A DNA stretch of 64,000 nucleotides, from positions 434,001 to 498,000 of the forward strand of contig JACGCM010002742.1 in assembly GCA_014058105.1 (NCBI GenBank). Direction: 5' to 3'. Source of the DNA: Kingdonia uniflora. Taxonomy: Eukaryota > Streptophyta > Magnoliopsida > Ranunculales > Circaeasteraceae. Made by a program: the position numbers and the translations under genes. Below the pieces are notes generated by a model. The model worked only from the letters and a program-made list of their open reading frames with translations, did not search any database and was not told the DNA's origin. Numbering within the stretch: position 1 is the stretch's first letter; each line of letters begins with the position of its first letter. Positions 50,184 through 62,503 of this stretch are shown here, in pieces.

Positions 50184-52193
50184 ATACTTACTAAATTGAT
50201 CCTACCACTCAAACGACGTGTCGCCAGCAAAGCTTCTCTAAATAGCGATCTAAAGCATCTTTGAGGAACGAAATCGGTACCGGTCCTAAATTCAAACCGG
50301 GATTATAGTTATTCATTTGGAAACAATCCTAACATGTTTTCAATCAAAACGAAACTCCAAAAAAATTCAAATTCTCAAACGAATTGCTAGTAACGAAGCA
50401 TCTCCTTTGACGATCTAAAGTATCGGGAAGGTACAATATCCGTACCGGTCAAAAATTCAAACTGGGAGTATATCGTTTCATTTCAAAGCTTTCCTTGCAT
50501 GTTTTCAGGCATTAAAAAACTCATAAAAGCGGTCGATCCTCTTAAATAAGTTGCCGGTAGCCCAGCTTCTTCGAATTAGTATCTAAAGCAACGGAGAGGT
50601 ACAAAATCGGTTATGTTCTAAAATTAAAACCGGGAGTAATGTGTTTCATTTGGGAATAATCCTAGTATGTTGTCGAGCGATACTAAATTCTTAAAAATTA
50701 CCCAATCTCTCAAATGTGTTGCCAGTAGCAAAGTTTCACCGAATTGTGATCTAAAGCATTGGAGAGGTACGAAATCTGTACCGGTAAAAAATTAATCTGG
50801 GAGTATTGCGATTCATTTGGTAACTATCCGAGCAACTATTTGGTCGAAGTGAAAGTCTTAAAATTTTCACAACCTCACAAACGACTTGCCGGTAGCCAAG
50901 CTTCTCTGAATTATAATCTGAAGACTCGGAGAGGTACAAAATCCGTACCAGTCAAAAATTCAAACCTGGAATATTGGGATTCATTTGGTAACTATCCTAG
51001 CATGGATTTTTTTGAAACAGAACTCTTAAAAATGATCCAACCTAAGGAACGACTTCCCGGTAGCCAAGTTTCTCAGAATTGCGATCTACAGAATCGGAGA
51101 TACAAAATCCGTACCGGTCAGAAGTTCAAACCGGGAGTATTGCGATTCATTTGGTAACTATCGTAAAATGAATTTAGGGGAAACGAAACTCATTAAATAT
51201 ATCCAACCACTCAAACGACATGCTGCCAGCAAAGCTTCTCTTAATAGCGATCTAAAGAATCTTTGAGGAACGAAATCGGTACCGGTCTTAAATTCTAACT
51301 GGGATTATTGAAATTCATTTGGTAAGAATCCAAGCATGTTTTCCATTTAAACGAAACTCTTAAAAAATATCAAAACTCTCAAACAAGTTGCTGGTTGCGA
51401 AGCATCTCCGAATTACGATTTAAGGCATCGGGAAGGTACGAAATCCGTATCGGTCAAAAATTCTAACTGGGAGTATCTCAATTCATTTCGGAGATTTTCT
51501 AACATGTTGTCAGGCTTGAAAAAACTCATAAAAGCGATCGATCCTCTCAAATAAGCTGCCGGTAGCTAAGCTTCTTTGAAATACTATCTAAAGCAATGGA
51601 AAGGTACAAAATACGTTCTGTTTTAAAATTAAAACTGGGAGTAATGTGATTTATTTGGGAATAATCCTAGCATGTTTTCGGGTGATACTAAATTCTTAAA
51701 AATGACCCAATCTCTCAAATGTGTTGCCGGAAGGAAAGCTTCACCGAATTACGATCTAAAGCGTCGGAGAGATACGAAATCAGTACCGGTCAAAAATTCA
51801 AACCCGGAGTATTGCGATTCATTTTGTAACTATGTGAGCATGTATTTGGTCGAAGTAAAACTCTTAAAAATTATTCAACCTTTCAAGCAACTTGCCGGTA
51901 GCCAAGCTTATCGGAATTGTAATCTTATGCATCAGAGAGGTACAAAATCTGTACCGGTCAAAAATTCAAACCTGGAGTATTGCGATTCATTAGGTAATTA
52001 TCCAAGAATAGAATTTGACAAAACGAAACTCTTAAAAATGATATAGCCTAAAGAACGACTTGCCGGTAGCCAAGCTTCTCTGAATAGCGATCTAGACCAT
52101 CGGAGAGGTACAAAATCCGTACCGGTTAGAAGTTCAATTCGGGAGTATTGCGATTCATTTTGTTACTATCCTAAAATGAATTTAGGAGAAACG
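50184..52193 (+). repeat. Two A2-B-C-D-E-F 6-mers
   Basis: Starts: 50184, 50352, 50517, 50685, 50852, 51020; 51186, 51354, 51522, 51690, 51858, 52026. The first belongs to the GAAGACTCGG subfamily seen at 45,151-47,162. The second has TTTCGGAGATTTTC in B and CTTATGCATCAG in E, like the neighbours to its right. Subfamilies thus alternate rather than forming one block. Confidence 0.85.
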
Positions 52194-52926
52194 AACCACA
52201 TTAAATTGATCCAACCACTAAAACGACTTGCTGCCAGCAAAGCTTCTATTAGTTGCGATCTAAAGCATCTTTGAGGATCGAAATCGGTACCGGTCATATA
52301 TTTTTACCGGGATTATTGCAATTAATTTGGTTACGATCTTGCATGCTTTCAATCTAAACGAAACTCTTAAAAAATATCCAAGCATCTCCGAATTACGATT
52401 TGAAGCATCGGGAAGGTACGAAATCCGTACCGGTCAAAAAAATATCTAGCCTATCGAACGACTTGCCGGTTGCCAAGCCTCCCTGAATAGCGATCTAAAG
52501 AATCGGAGAGGTACAAAATCCGTACCGGTCAGAAGTTCAAATCGGGAGTATTGCGATTCATTTGGTAACTATCCTAAAATGAATTTGGGCGAAACGAAAC
52601 TCATTAAATTGATCCAACCACTCATTCGACTTGTAGCCAAGCATCTCAGAATTAAAATCTTATGCATCGGAGAGGTACAAAATGTACTGGTCAAAAATTC
52701 AAACCTGGAGTATTGCGATTCATTGGGCAACTATCCTAGAATGGATTTTGACAAAACTAAACTCTTAAAAATGATCCAACCTAACGAACGACTTGCCTGT
52801 AGCCAAGCTTCTCTGAATAGCAATCTTGAGCATCGGTGAGGTAAAAAATCCGTACTGGTCAGAAGTTCAAACCGGGAGTACTGCGATTCTTATGGTAACT
52901 ATCCTAGCATGAATTTGGGCCAAACG
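52194..52926 (+). repeat. Rearranged unit A2-B/F-A2/E-F
   Basis: Starts: 52194 (A2), 52361 (truncated B), about 52,434 (F), 52597 (A2/E hybrid), 52759 (F). B lost about 31 bp (TATCCA joins AGCATCTCC) and then jumps to F at GGTCAAAAA/AATATCTAGCC. C, D and E are absent. The next A2 starts normally (AAACTCATTAAATTGATCC) but turns into E at GACTTGTAGCC, giving an E tail that leads into F. Confidence 0.8.
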
Positions 52927-54937
52927 AAACTAAATAAATTAATGCAACCACTCATATGACTTGTTGCCAGCAAAGCTTCTCTAAATAGCAGTCTAAAACA
53001 TCTTTGAGGAACAAAATATGTACCGGTCCTAAATTAAAACTGGGATTATTGAAATTCATTTGGCAACAATCCAAGCATGTTTACGACCTAAACGAAACTC
53101 CTTAAAAATATCTAAACTTTCAAACGAGTTGCTGGAAGAGAAGCATCTCCGAATTACGATTTAAAGCATCGGGAAGGTACAAAATCCGTACCGGCAAAAA
53201 ATTCTAACTGGGAGTATATCAATTAATTTTGGAGCTTTCCTAACATGTTGTCAGGCATGAAAAAACTCATAAAAGAGATCGATCCTCTCAAATAAGTTAC
53301 CGGTAGCCAAGCTTCTTCGAATTACTATCTAAAGTAATGGAAAGGTACAAAATCTGTTCTGTTCTAAAATTAAAACAGAGAGTAATGTGATTCATTTGGG
53401 AATAATCCTAGCATGTTGTCGGGCGATAAAACTCTTAAAAATGACCCTACCTCTAAAACGCGTTGTCAAAAGCAAAGCTTCACCGAATTATGATCCAAAG
53501 CGCCGGAGAGGTACGAAATCCGCACCGGTCAAAAATTCATACTGGGAGTATTGCGATTCATTTGGTAACTATGCGAGCATGTATTTGGTCGAAGTGAAAC
53601 TCTTAAAAATTATACAACCTTTCAAACGACTTGCCGGTTGCCAAGCATCTCAGAATTGTAATCTTATGCATCGGAGAGGTACAAAATCTGTACCGTCAAA
53701 AAATTCAAACCTGGAGTATTGCGATTCATTTGGTAACTATCCTAGAATGGATTTTGACAACAAAACTCTTAAAAATGATCCAACCTAACGAACGACTTGC
53801 CGGTAGCCAAGCTTCTCTGAATAGCGATCTGGAGCAACGGAGAGGTACAAAATCCGTATCGTTCAGAAGTTCAAACCGGGATTATTGCAATTCATTTGGT
53901 AACTATCCTAGTATGAATTTTGTTGAAACGAAATTCATTAAATTGATCCAACCACTCAAACGACTTGCTGCCAGCAAAGCTTCACTAAATAGCGATCTAA
54001 AACATCTTTGTGGAAGGAAATCGGTACCGGTCTTAAATTGTAACCGGGATTATTGTAATTCATTTGGTAACAATCCTAGAATATTTTTGATCTAAACGAA
54101 ACTCTTAAAAAAATCCAAACTCTCAAACGAGTTGCTGGTAGCGAAGCATCTCCGAATTACGATTTAAAGCATCGGGAAGGTACGAAATCTGTACTGGTCA
54201 AAAATTATAACTGGGAGTATATCAACTCATTTTGAAGCTTTCCAAACATGTTATCAGGCATGAAAAAACTCATAAAAGCGATCGATCCTTTCAAATAAGT
54301 TGCCGGTAGCCAAGCTTCTTCGAATTTCTATTTAAAGCAATGGAGATGTACAATATTCGGTCTGTTCTAAAATTAAAACCGGGCGTAAAGTGAATCATTT
54401 GGGAATAATCCCAGCATTTTGTCGGGTGATACTTAACTCTTAAAAATGACCCAATCTCTTAAACGTGTTGCCGGAAGCAAAGCTTTACCGAATTACAATC
54501 TAAAGCACCGAAGAGGTACGAAATCCGTACCGGTCAAAAGGTCAAACCGGGAGTATTGCGATTAATTTGGTAACTATGCGAGCATGTATTTGGTCGAAGT
54601 GAAACTCTTAAAAACTATACAACCTTTCATGCGACTTACTGGTAGCAAAGCTTCTCAGAATTATAATCTTATGCAACGGAGAGGTACAAAATCCGTATCG
54701 TTCAAAAATTCAAACCTGGAGTATTGCGATTCATTTGGCAACTATCATAGAATGGATTTTGACGAAACAAAACTCTTAAAAATAATCCAACCTAACGAAC
54801 GACTTGCCGGCAGCCAAGCTTCTCTGAATAGCGATCTAGAGTATCGGAGAGGTACAAAATCCCTACCGGTGAGAAGTTCAATCTGGGAGTATTGCAATTC
54901 ATTTGGTAACTATCCTAGCATGAATATAGTCGAAACG
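52927..54937 (+). repeat. Two A2-B-C-D-E-F 6-mers
   Basis: Starts: 52927, 53095, 53263, 53429, 53597, 53763; 53931, 54099, 54266, 54434, 54602, 54770. D at 53429 has ACCCTACCTCTAAAACG and TTGTCAAAAGC, private variants shared with D at 56,929. This links this unit with the one 3.5 kb downstream. Confidence 0.85.
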
Positions 54938-55441
54938 AAACTCATTAAATTTATCCAACCAATCAAACGACTTACTGCCAGCAAAGCTTCTCTAAATAGC
55001 GATCAAAATCATCTTTGAGAAACGAAATCGGTACCGGTCTTAAATTCTAACAGGGATTATTGCAATTCATTTGGTAACAATCCTAGTATGTTTTCAATCT
55101 AAACGAAACTCTTATAAAATACCAAAACTCACAAACGAGTTGCTGGTACCGAAACATCTCCGAATTATGATTTAAAGCTTCGGGAATGTACGAAATCCGT
55201 ACCGGTAAAAAATTCAAACCTGGAATATTACGATTCATTTGGTAAATATCCTTGCATGGATTTTTTCAAAACGAAACTATTAAAAATTATCCAACCTATC
55301 GAACGACTTGACGGTTGCAAAGCCTCTCTTAATAGCGATCTAAAGAATCGGAGATGTACAAAATCCGTACCGGTCAGAAGTTCAAACTGGGAGTATTGCG
55401 ATTCATTTGGTAACTATCCTAAAATGAATTTGGGCGAAACG
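54938..55441 (+). repeat. 3-mer A2-B/E-F
   Basis: Starts: 54938 (A2), 55106 (B/E hybrid), 55274 (F). B changes to E at the GGTAAAAAATTCAAACCTGG point, so C and D are skipped without any length change in the hybrid (168 bp). In-register recombination explains this. Confidence 0.8.
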
Positions 55442-58435
55442 AAACTCATTAAATTGATCCAACCACTCATACGACTTGCTGCCAGTAAAGCTTCTCTAAA
55501 TAGCGATTTAAAGCATCTTTGAGGAACGAGATTGGTACCGGTCTTAAATTCTAATCGGGATTATTGCAATTACTTTGGTAACAATCCTAGCATGCTTTCG
55601 ATCTAAACGAAACTCTTAAAAAATATCCAAACTCTCAAACGAGTTTCTGGTAGCAAAGCATATCCGAATTATGATTTAAAGCATCGGGAAGGTACGAAAT
55701 CCGTACCGGTCAAAAATTCTAACTGGGAGTATTTCAATTCATTTCGCAGCTTTCTAACTTGTTGTTCGGCAAGAAAAAACTCATAAAAGACGGTATCCCA
55801 GCATCTTCTAATCACTATCTAAAGCAACGGAGAGGTACAAAATCGATTCTGATCTAAAATTAAAACTTGGAGTAATGTGATTCAATTATGAACAATCCTA
55901 GCATTTTGTCGGGAGATACTAAACTCTAAAAAATGACCCAATCACTCAAATGTGTTGCCGGTAGCAAAGCTTCAAAAAATTATGATCTGAAGCGTCGCAG
56001 AGGTACAAAATCCGTACCGGCCAATAATTCAAACCGGGAGTATTGCGATTCATTTGGTCACTATGTGATCATGTATTTGGTCGAAGTGAAACTCTTAAAA
56101 ATTATACAACCTTTCAAATGACTTGCCGGTAGCCAAGCTTCTCAAAATTGCAATCTTATGCATCGGGGAGGTCCAAATTCCGTATCGGTCAAAAATTCAA
56201 ACCTGGAGTATTGCGATTCATTTGGTAACTATCCTAGAATAGATTATGACAAAACGAAACTCTTAAAAATGATCCAACCTAACGAACGACTTGCCGGTAG
56301 CCAAGCTTCTTTAAATAGCGATCTTGAGCATCGGAGAGGTAAAAAATCCGTACCAGTCAGAAGTTCAAACCGGGAGTATTGCGATTCATATGGTAACTAT
56401 CCTAGCATAAATTTGGGGGAAACGAAACTCAATAATTTAATGCAACCACTCATACAACTTGCTGCCAGCAATGCTTCTCTAAATAGCGATCTAAAACATC
56501 TTTTAGGAATGAAATAGGTACCGGTCATAAATTAAAACTGAGATTATTGTAATTCATTTGGTAACAATCCTGGCATGTTTACGATCTAAACGAAACTCTT
56601 AAAAAATATCCAAACTCTCAAACGAGTAGCTGGTAGCGAAGCATCACCGAATTACGATTTAAAGCATCGGGAAGGTACGAAATCCGTACCGGCAAAAAAT
56701 TCTAACTGGGAGTATATCAATTCATTTCGGAGCTTTCTTAACATGTTGTCTGGCATGAAAAAACTCATAAAAGCGATCGATCCTCTCAAATAAGTTGCCG
56801 GTAGCCAAGCTTTTTCGAATTCCTATCTAAAGAAATGGAGAGGTACAAAATCCGTTCTGTTCTAAAATTAAAACCGGGAGTAATGTGATTCATTTGGGAA
56901 TAATCCTAGGATGTTGTCGGGCGATACTAAACACTTAAAAATGACCCTACCTCTAAAACGTATTGTCAAAAGCAAAGCTTCACCGAATTACGATCTAAAG
57001 CGCCGGAGAGGTACGACATCCGTGCCGGTCAAAAATTCATACCGGGAGTATTGCGATTCATTTGGTAACTATACGAGCATGTATTTGGTCGAAGTAAAAC
57101 TCTTATAAATTATACAACCTTTCAAACGACTTGCCGGTTGCCTAGTTTCTCAGAATTGTAATCTTATGCATCGGAGAGGTACAAAATCTGTACCGTCCAA
57201 AAATTCAAACCTGGAGTATTGCGATTAATTTGGCAACTATCCTAGAATGGATTTTGACGAAACGAAACTCTTAAAAATGATCCAACCTAACGAACGACTT
57301 GCAGTTAGCCAAACTTCTTTGAATAACGATCTAGAGCATCGGAGAGGTAAAAATCCGTACCGGTCAAAAGTTCATGCCGGGATTATTGCAATTCATTTGG
57401 TAACTATCCTAGCATGAATTTAACCAAAACGAAACTCATTAAATTGATCCAACCATTCAAACGACTTGCTGCCAGCAAAGCTTCTCTAAATAGCGATCTA
57501 AGCATCTTTGAGGAACGAAATCGGTACCGGTCTTAAATTCAAACCCGGATTATTGAAATTTATTTGGTAACAATCCAAGCATTTTTACGATCTAAACGAA
57601 ACTCTTAAAAAATATCCAACTTCTCAAACGAGTTGCTGGTAGCGAAGCATCTCCGAATTACGATTTAAAGCATCGGGAAGGAACGAAATCCGTACCGATC
57701 AATAATCCTAACTGGGATTATATCAATTTATTTTAGAATTTTCCAACATGTTGTCAAGCATGAAAAAACTCAAAAAGCGATCGATCCTCTTAAATAAATT
57801 GCAGGTAGCCAAGCTTCTTCGAATTACTATCTAAAGCAATGGAGAGTACCAAAATCCATTCTGTTATAAAATTAAAACCGGGGGTAATGTGATTCATTTA
57901 GAAATAATCCTAGCATGTTTTCGGGCGATACGAAACTCTTAAAAATGACCTAATCTCTCAAACCTGTTGCCGGAAGAAAAGCTTCACCGAATTACGATCA
58001 AAAGCATCGGAGAGGTACAAAATCTGTACTGGTCAAAAAGTCAAACCGGGAGTATTGGGATTCATTTGGTAACTATGCGAGCATGTATTTTGTCGAAGTG
58101 AAACTCTTAAAAATTATACAACCTTTCAAACGACTTGCTGGTAGCCAAGCTTCTCAGAATTGTAATCTTATGCATCGGAGAGGTACAAAATCCCTAACGT
58201 TCAAAAATTCAAACCTAGGTATTACGATTCATTTGGTAACTATCCTTGAATGGATTTTGTCGAAACAAAACTCTTAAAAATTATCCAACTTAACGAATGA
58301 CTTGTCGGTAGCCAAGCTTCTCTGAATAGCGATCTAGAGCATCGAAGTGGTACAAAATTCGTGCCGGTCAGAAGTTCAAACTTTGAGTATTGCAATTCAT
58401 TTGGTAACTATCCTAGCATGAATTTAGCCGAAATG
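55442..58435 (+). repeat. Three A2-B-C-D-E-F 6-mers
   Basis: Starts: 55442, 55610, 55777 (C, 144 bp), 55921, 56089, 56257; 56425, 56593, 56761, 56929, 57097, 57265; 57432, 57599, 57766, 57933, 58101, 58268. C at 55777 lost about 24 bp near ATAAAAGACGGTATCCC. F starts CCTAACGAACGACTTGCC throughout, the F variant of this block. Confidence 0.85.
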
Positions 58436-59141
58436 AAACTCATTAAATTGATCCAACCACTCAAACCACTTGCTGCCAGCAAAGCTTCTCTAAATAGCGA
58501 TCTAAGCATCTTTGAGGAACGAAATCGGTAGCGGTCTTAAATTATAACCGGGATTATTGCAATTCATTTGGTAACAATCCTAGCATGTTTTTGATCGAAA
58601 CGAAACTCTTAGAAAATATCCAAACTCTCAAACGAGTTGCTGGTAGCGAAGAAACTCCAAATTGCGATTTAAAACATCGGGAAGGTACGAAATCCACACC
58701 GGTCAAAAATTCTAACTGGGAGTATATCAATTCATTTCGGAGCTTTCCTAACATGTTGTCAGGCATGAAAAAACTCATAAAAGCAATCGGTCCTCACAAA
58801 TAAGTTGCCGGTTACCCAGCTTCTTCGAATTATTATCTAAAGCAACGGAGAGGTACAAAATCGATTCTGGTCTAAAATTAAAACCGGGAGTAATGTGATT
58901 CAATTATGAACAATCCTAGCATGTTGACGGGAGATACTAACCGGGAGTAACTATTCTGGCATGCATTTTTTCGAAGCGAAACTCTTTCAAATGATCCAAC
59001 CTATCAAACGAAGGTAGCCAAACTTCTCTAAATAGCGATCTAAAGTATCGGGGTGGTACAAAATCCGTATGAGTCAGAAGTTAAACCCGGGAGTATTGCA
59101 GTTCTTTTGGTAACTATCCTAGCATGCATTTGGTCATAACG
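58436..59141 (+). repeat. Last A2 unit, collapsing into F
   Basis: Starts: 58436 (A2), 58603 (B), 58771 (C), 58938 (D remnant of about 41 bp), 58979 (F). After GAGATACTAA the D monomer is replaced by CCGGGAGTAACTATTCTGG, the end of an E-type monomer, so D and most of E are deleted. The F that follows (CCTATCAAACG) has the ordinary tail CATGCATTTGG and leads to A. This marks the right boundary of the A2 6-mer block. Confidence 0.8.
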
Positions 59142-62100
59142 AAACTCTTTAAAATGATCCAACCTCTCAAACGACTTGCCGCCAGCAAAACTTCTCTGAA
59201 TAACGATCTACAGCATCTGTGAGGTACGAAATCGGTACCGGTCTTAAATTCAAACCGGGATTATAGCGACTCATTTGGTAACAATCCAAGCATCTTTTTG
59301 GTCTAAACGAAACTCTTAAAAAATATGCAAACTCTCAAACAAGCTGCTGGTAGCGAAACTTCTCCGAATTGCGATATAAAGCAACGGGAAGGTAGGAAAT
59401 CCATAGCAGGCTAAAATTCAAACTAGGAGTATATCGATTCATTTAGAAGCATTCCTACCATGTTGTCAGGCATGACAAAATTTATAAAAGCGATCGAACC
59501 TCTCAAATGAGTTATCGGTAGCCAAGCTTCCCCGAATTAGTATCTAAAGCACTGGAGATGTACAAAATCCATTATATTCTAAAACATAAACTGGGTGTAT
59601 TGCAATTCATTTGGGAACAATCCTGGCATGTTGTCAGGCGATACAAAACTCTTAAAAATGATCCAATCTCACAAACGTGCTGCATGTAGCAAAGCTTCAT
59701 CGAATTGCGATCTAAAGGATCGGAGAGGTACGAAATTCATACCGGTCAGAAATTAAAACAGGGAGTATTGCGATTCATTTGGTAACTATTCGGGCATGTA
59801 TTTGGTCAAAGTGAAACTCTAAAAAATGATCCAAACTCTCAAATGACTTATTGGTAGAGAAGCTTATCTGAATAGCGATCTAAAGCATCGGAGAGGCATG
59901 AAATCCGGATCGGCCAAAAAATCAAACCGAGAGTATTGCAATTCATTTTGTAAATATCATAGTATGGATTTTGTCGAAACAAAAATTATAAAAATGATCC
60001 GACCTATCGAACGACTTGTCGGTAGCCAAGCTTCACTGAATTGCGGTCTAAAGTATCGGAGTGGTACAAAATCAGTACCGGTCAAAAATTAAAGCAAGAA
60101 AAATTACGATTCATTTGTTAACAATCATAACATTTTGATATTCTAATCGAAACTCTTAAATATGATCCAACCTTTTTAACGACTTGCCGGCAGCCAAGCT
60201 TCTCAGAATTGCGATCTAAAGCATCGGAGAAGTACAATATCCGTACAGGTCAAAAATTTAAACCGGGAGTATTACGATTCATTTGGTAACTATCCTAGCA
60301 AGCATTTGGTTGAAACGAAACTCTTAAAAACATTTTAACCTGTCAAATGCTTGCCGGTTGCAAAGATTTTTCAGAATAGCGATTGAAAGCATCGGAGAGG
60401 TTCGAAATCCGTACCAGTTAAAATTTCAAACCGGGAGCATTGCGATTCATTTGATAACTATCCTGGCATGAATTTGGTTAAAGCGAAGCTCATTAAATTG
60501 ATCCATCCACTCAAACGACTTGCCGCCAACAAAGCTTCTCTGAATAGCGATCTAAAGCTTCTTTGAGGAACGAAATCGGTACTGGTCATAAATTAAAACC
60601 GGAATTATAGCGATTAATTTGGTAACAATCCTAGAATGGTTTTTGCCCAACCGAAACTCTTTAAAAATATCCAAACTCTCAAACGAGTTGCTGGTAGCGA
60701 AGCATCTCCGAATTGCGATCTAAAACATTGGGAAGGTACGAAATTCGTACCGGTCAAAAATTCAAGCAGGGAGTATATTGATTAATTTAGGAGCATTCCG
60801 AGCATGTTGTCAGGCATGAAAAAACACATAAAAGCGGTCGATTCTCTCAAGTAACTTGCCGGTAGCCAAACTTCTTCGAATTACTATCTAAAGCAACGGA
60901 GAGGTATAAAATCCGTTCTGGTCAAAAATTCTAACCGGGAGTAATGTGATTCATTTGGGAACAGCCCTTGCATATTGTCGGGAAATACTGAACTCTTAAA
61001 AGTGATCGAATCTCTCAAACATGTTGCCGGTAGCAAAGCTTTACCGAATTGCGATCTAAAGCATCGGAGAGGTACGAAATCCTTGCTGGTCAAAATTTCA
61101 ATCTGAGATTATTGCGATTTATTTTGTAACTACCCGGGCATGTATTTGGTCGAAGTGAAACTCTTAAAAATTACCCAACCACTCAAATGACTTGCCGGTA
61201 GCCAAGCTTCACGGAATTGTAATCTAAAGCATCGGAGAGGTAAAAAATCTGAACCGGTCAAAAATTCAAACCAGGAGTATTGCGATTCATTTGGTAACTA
61301 TCCTTGAATGGATTTTGGCAAAACTAAACTCTTAAAAATGATACAACCCATCGAACGACTTGCCGATAGCCAACCTTCTTTGAATAGCGATCTAATGCAT
61401 CGGAGAGGTACAAAATCCGTACCCGTAAGAAATTCAAACCGGGAGTATTGTAATTTATTTGGTAGTTATCCTAGCATTTATTTGGTAGTAACGAAACTCT
61501 TTAAAATGATTCAATCTCTCAAACGACTTGCCGCCAGCAAAGCTTCTCTGAATAGCGATCTAAAGCATCTGTGAGGTACAAAATTGGTAGCGGTCATAAA
61601 TTCAAACCGGTATTATAGCGATTCATTTGGTAAAATTCCAAACATGTTATCGGTCTAAACAAAACTCTTAAAAAATATCTAAACTCACAAATGAGTTGTT
61701 GGCAGCAAAACTTCTCTAAATTGCGATATAAGGCATCGGGAAAGTGCAAAATCCGTACCGATCAAAAATTCAAACTGGGTGTATATTTATTCATTTAGTG
61801 GCATTCCTATCATGTTGCCTGGCATGACAAAACTCATAAAAGCGATCGAACCTCTCAAATAAGTAGCCGGTAGCCAAGCTTCTCCGAATTACTATCTAAA
61901 GCACCGGAGAGGTACACAATCCATTATATTCTAAAACTTAAACCGGGAGAATTACGATTCAATTGTGAACAATCCGACCATGTTGTCGGGCGATACAAAA
62001 ATCTTAAAAATGATGCAATCTCGCAAACGTGTTGATGGTACCAGAGCTTTACCAAATTGCGATCAAAAGCATCGAAGTGGTTCGAAATCCGTACTGGTCA

Positions 62101-62503
62101 AAAATTTAAACCGGGAGTATTGCGATTTGTTTGGTAACTATCCGAGCATGCATTTGGTCGAAGTGAAACTCTAAAAAATAATCCTACCTCTCAATAGACT
62201 TACCGGTAACCAAGCTTCTCGGAATTGTAATCTAAAGCCTCGGAGAGGTACAAAATCAGTACCGGTCAAAAATTCAAACCTGGAGTATTGCGATTCATTT
62301 GATAACTATTTTTGAATGGATTTTGGCAAAACGAAACTCTTAAAAATGATCCAACCTATCGAACGACTTACCGGTAGCCAAGCTTCTCTTAATAACGATC
62401 TAAAGCATTGGAGAGGTACAAAATACGTAACGGCCAAAAGTTCAAACCGGGAGTATTGCGATTCATTTGGTTACTATTCTAGCATGCATTTGTAGGAAAA
62501 AAA
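59142..62503 (+). repeat. 20-monomer super-HOR: 8-mer + A2 6-mer + A 6-mer, second copy
   Basis: 8-mer: 59142 (A), 59310, 59478, 59646 (D), 59814 (H), 59982 (K), 60150 (I), 60318 (J). A2 6-mer: 60486, 60654, 60822, 60990, 61158, 61326. A 6-mer: 61494, 61662, 61830, 61998, 62166, 62334. Total 3,362 bp, with every monomer within a few bases of 168. The order is identical to 40,022-43,324, and F tails lead to A. Confidence 0.85.
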
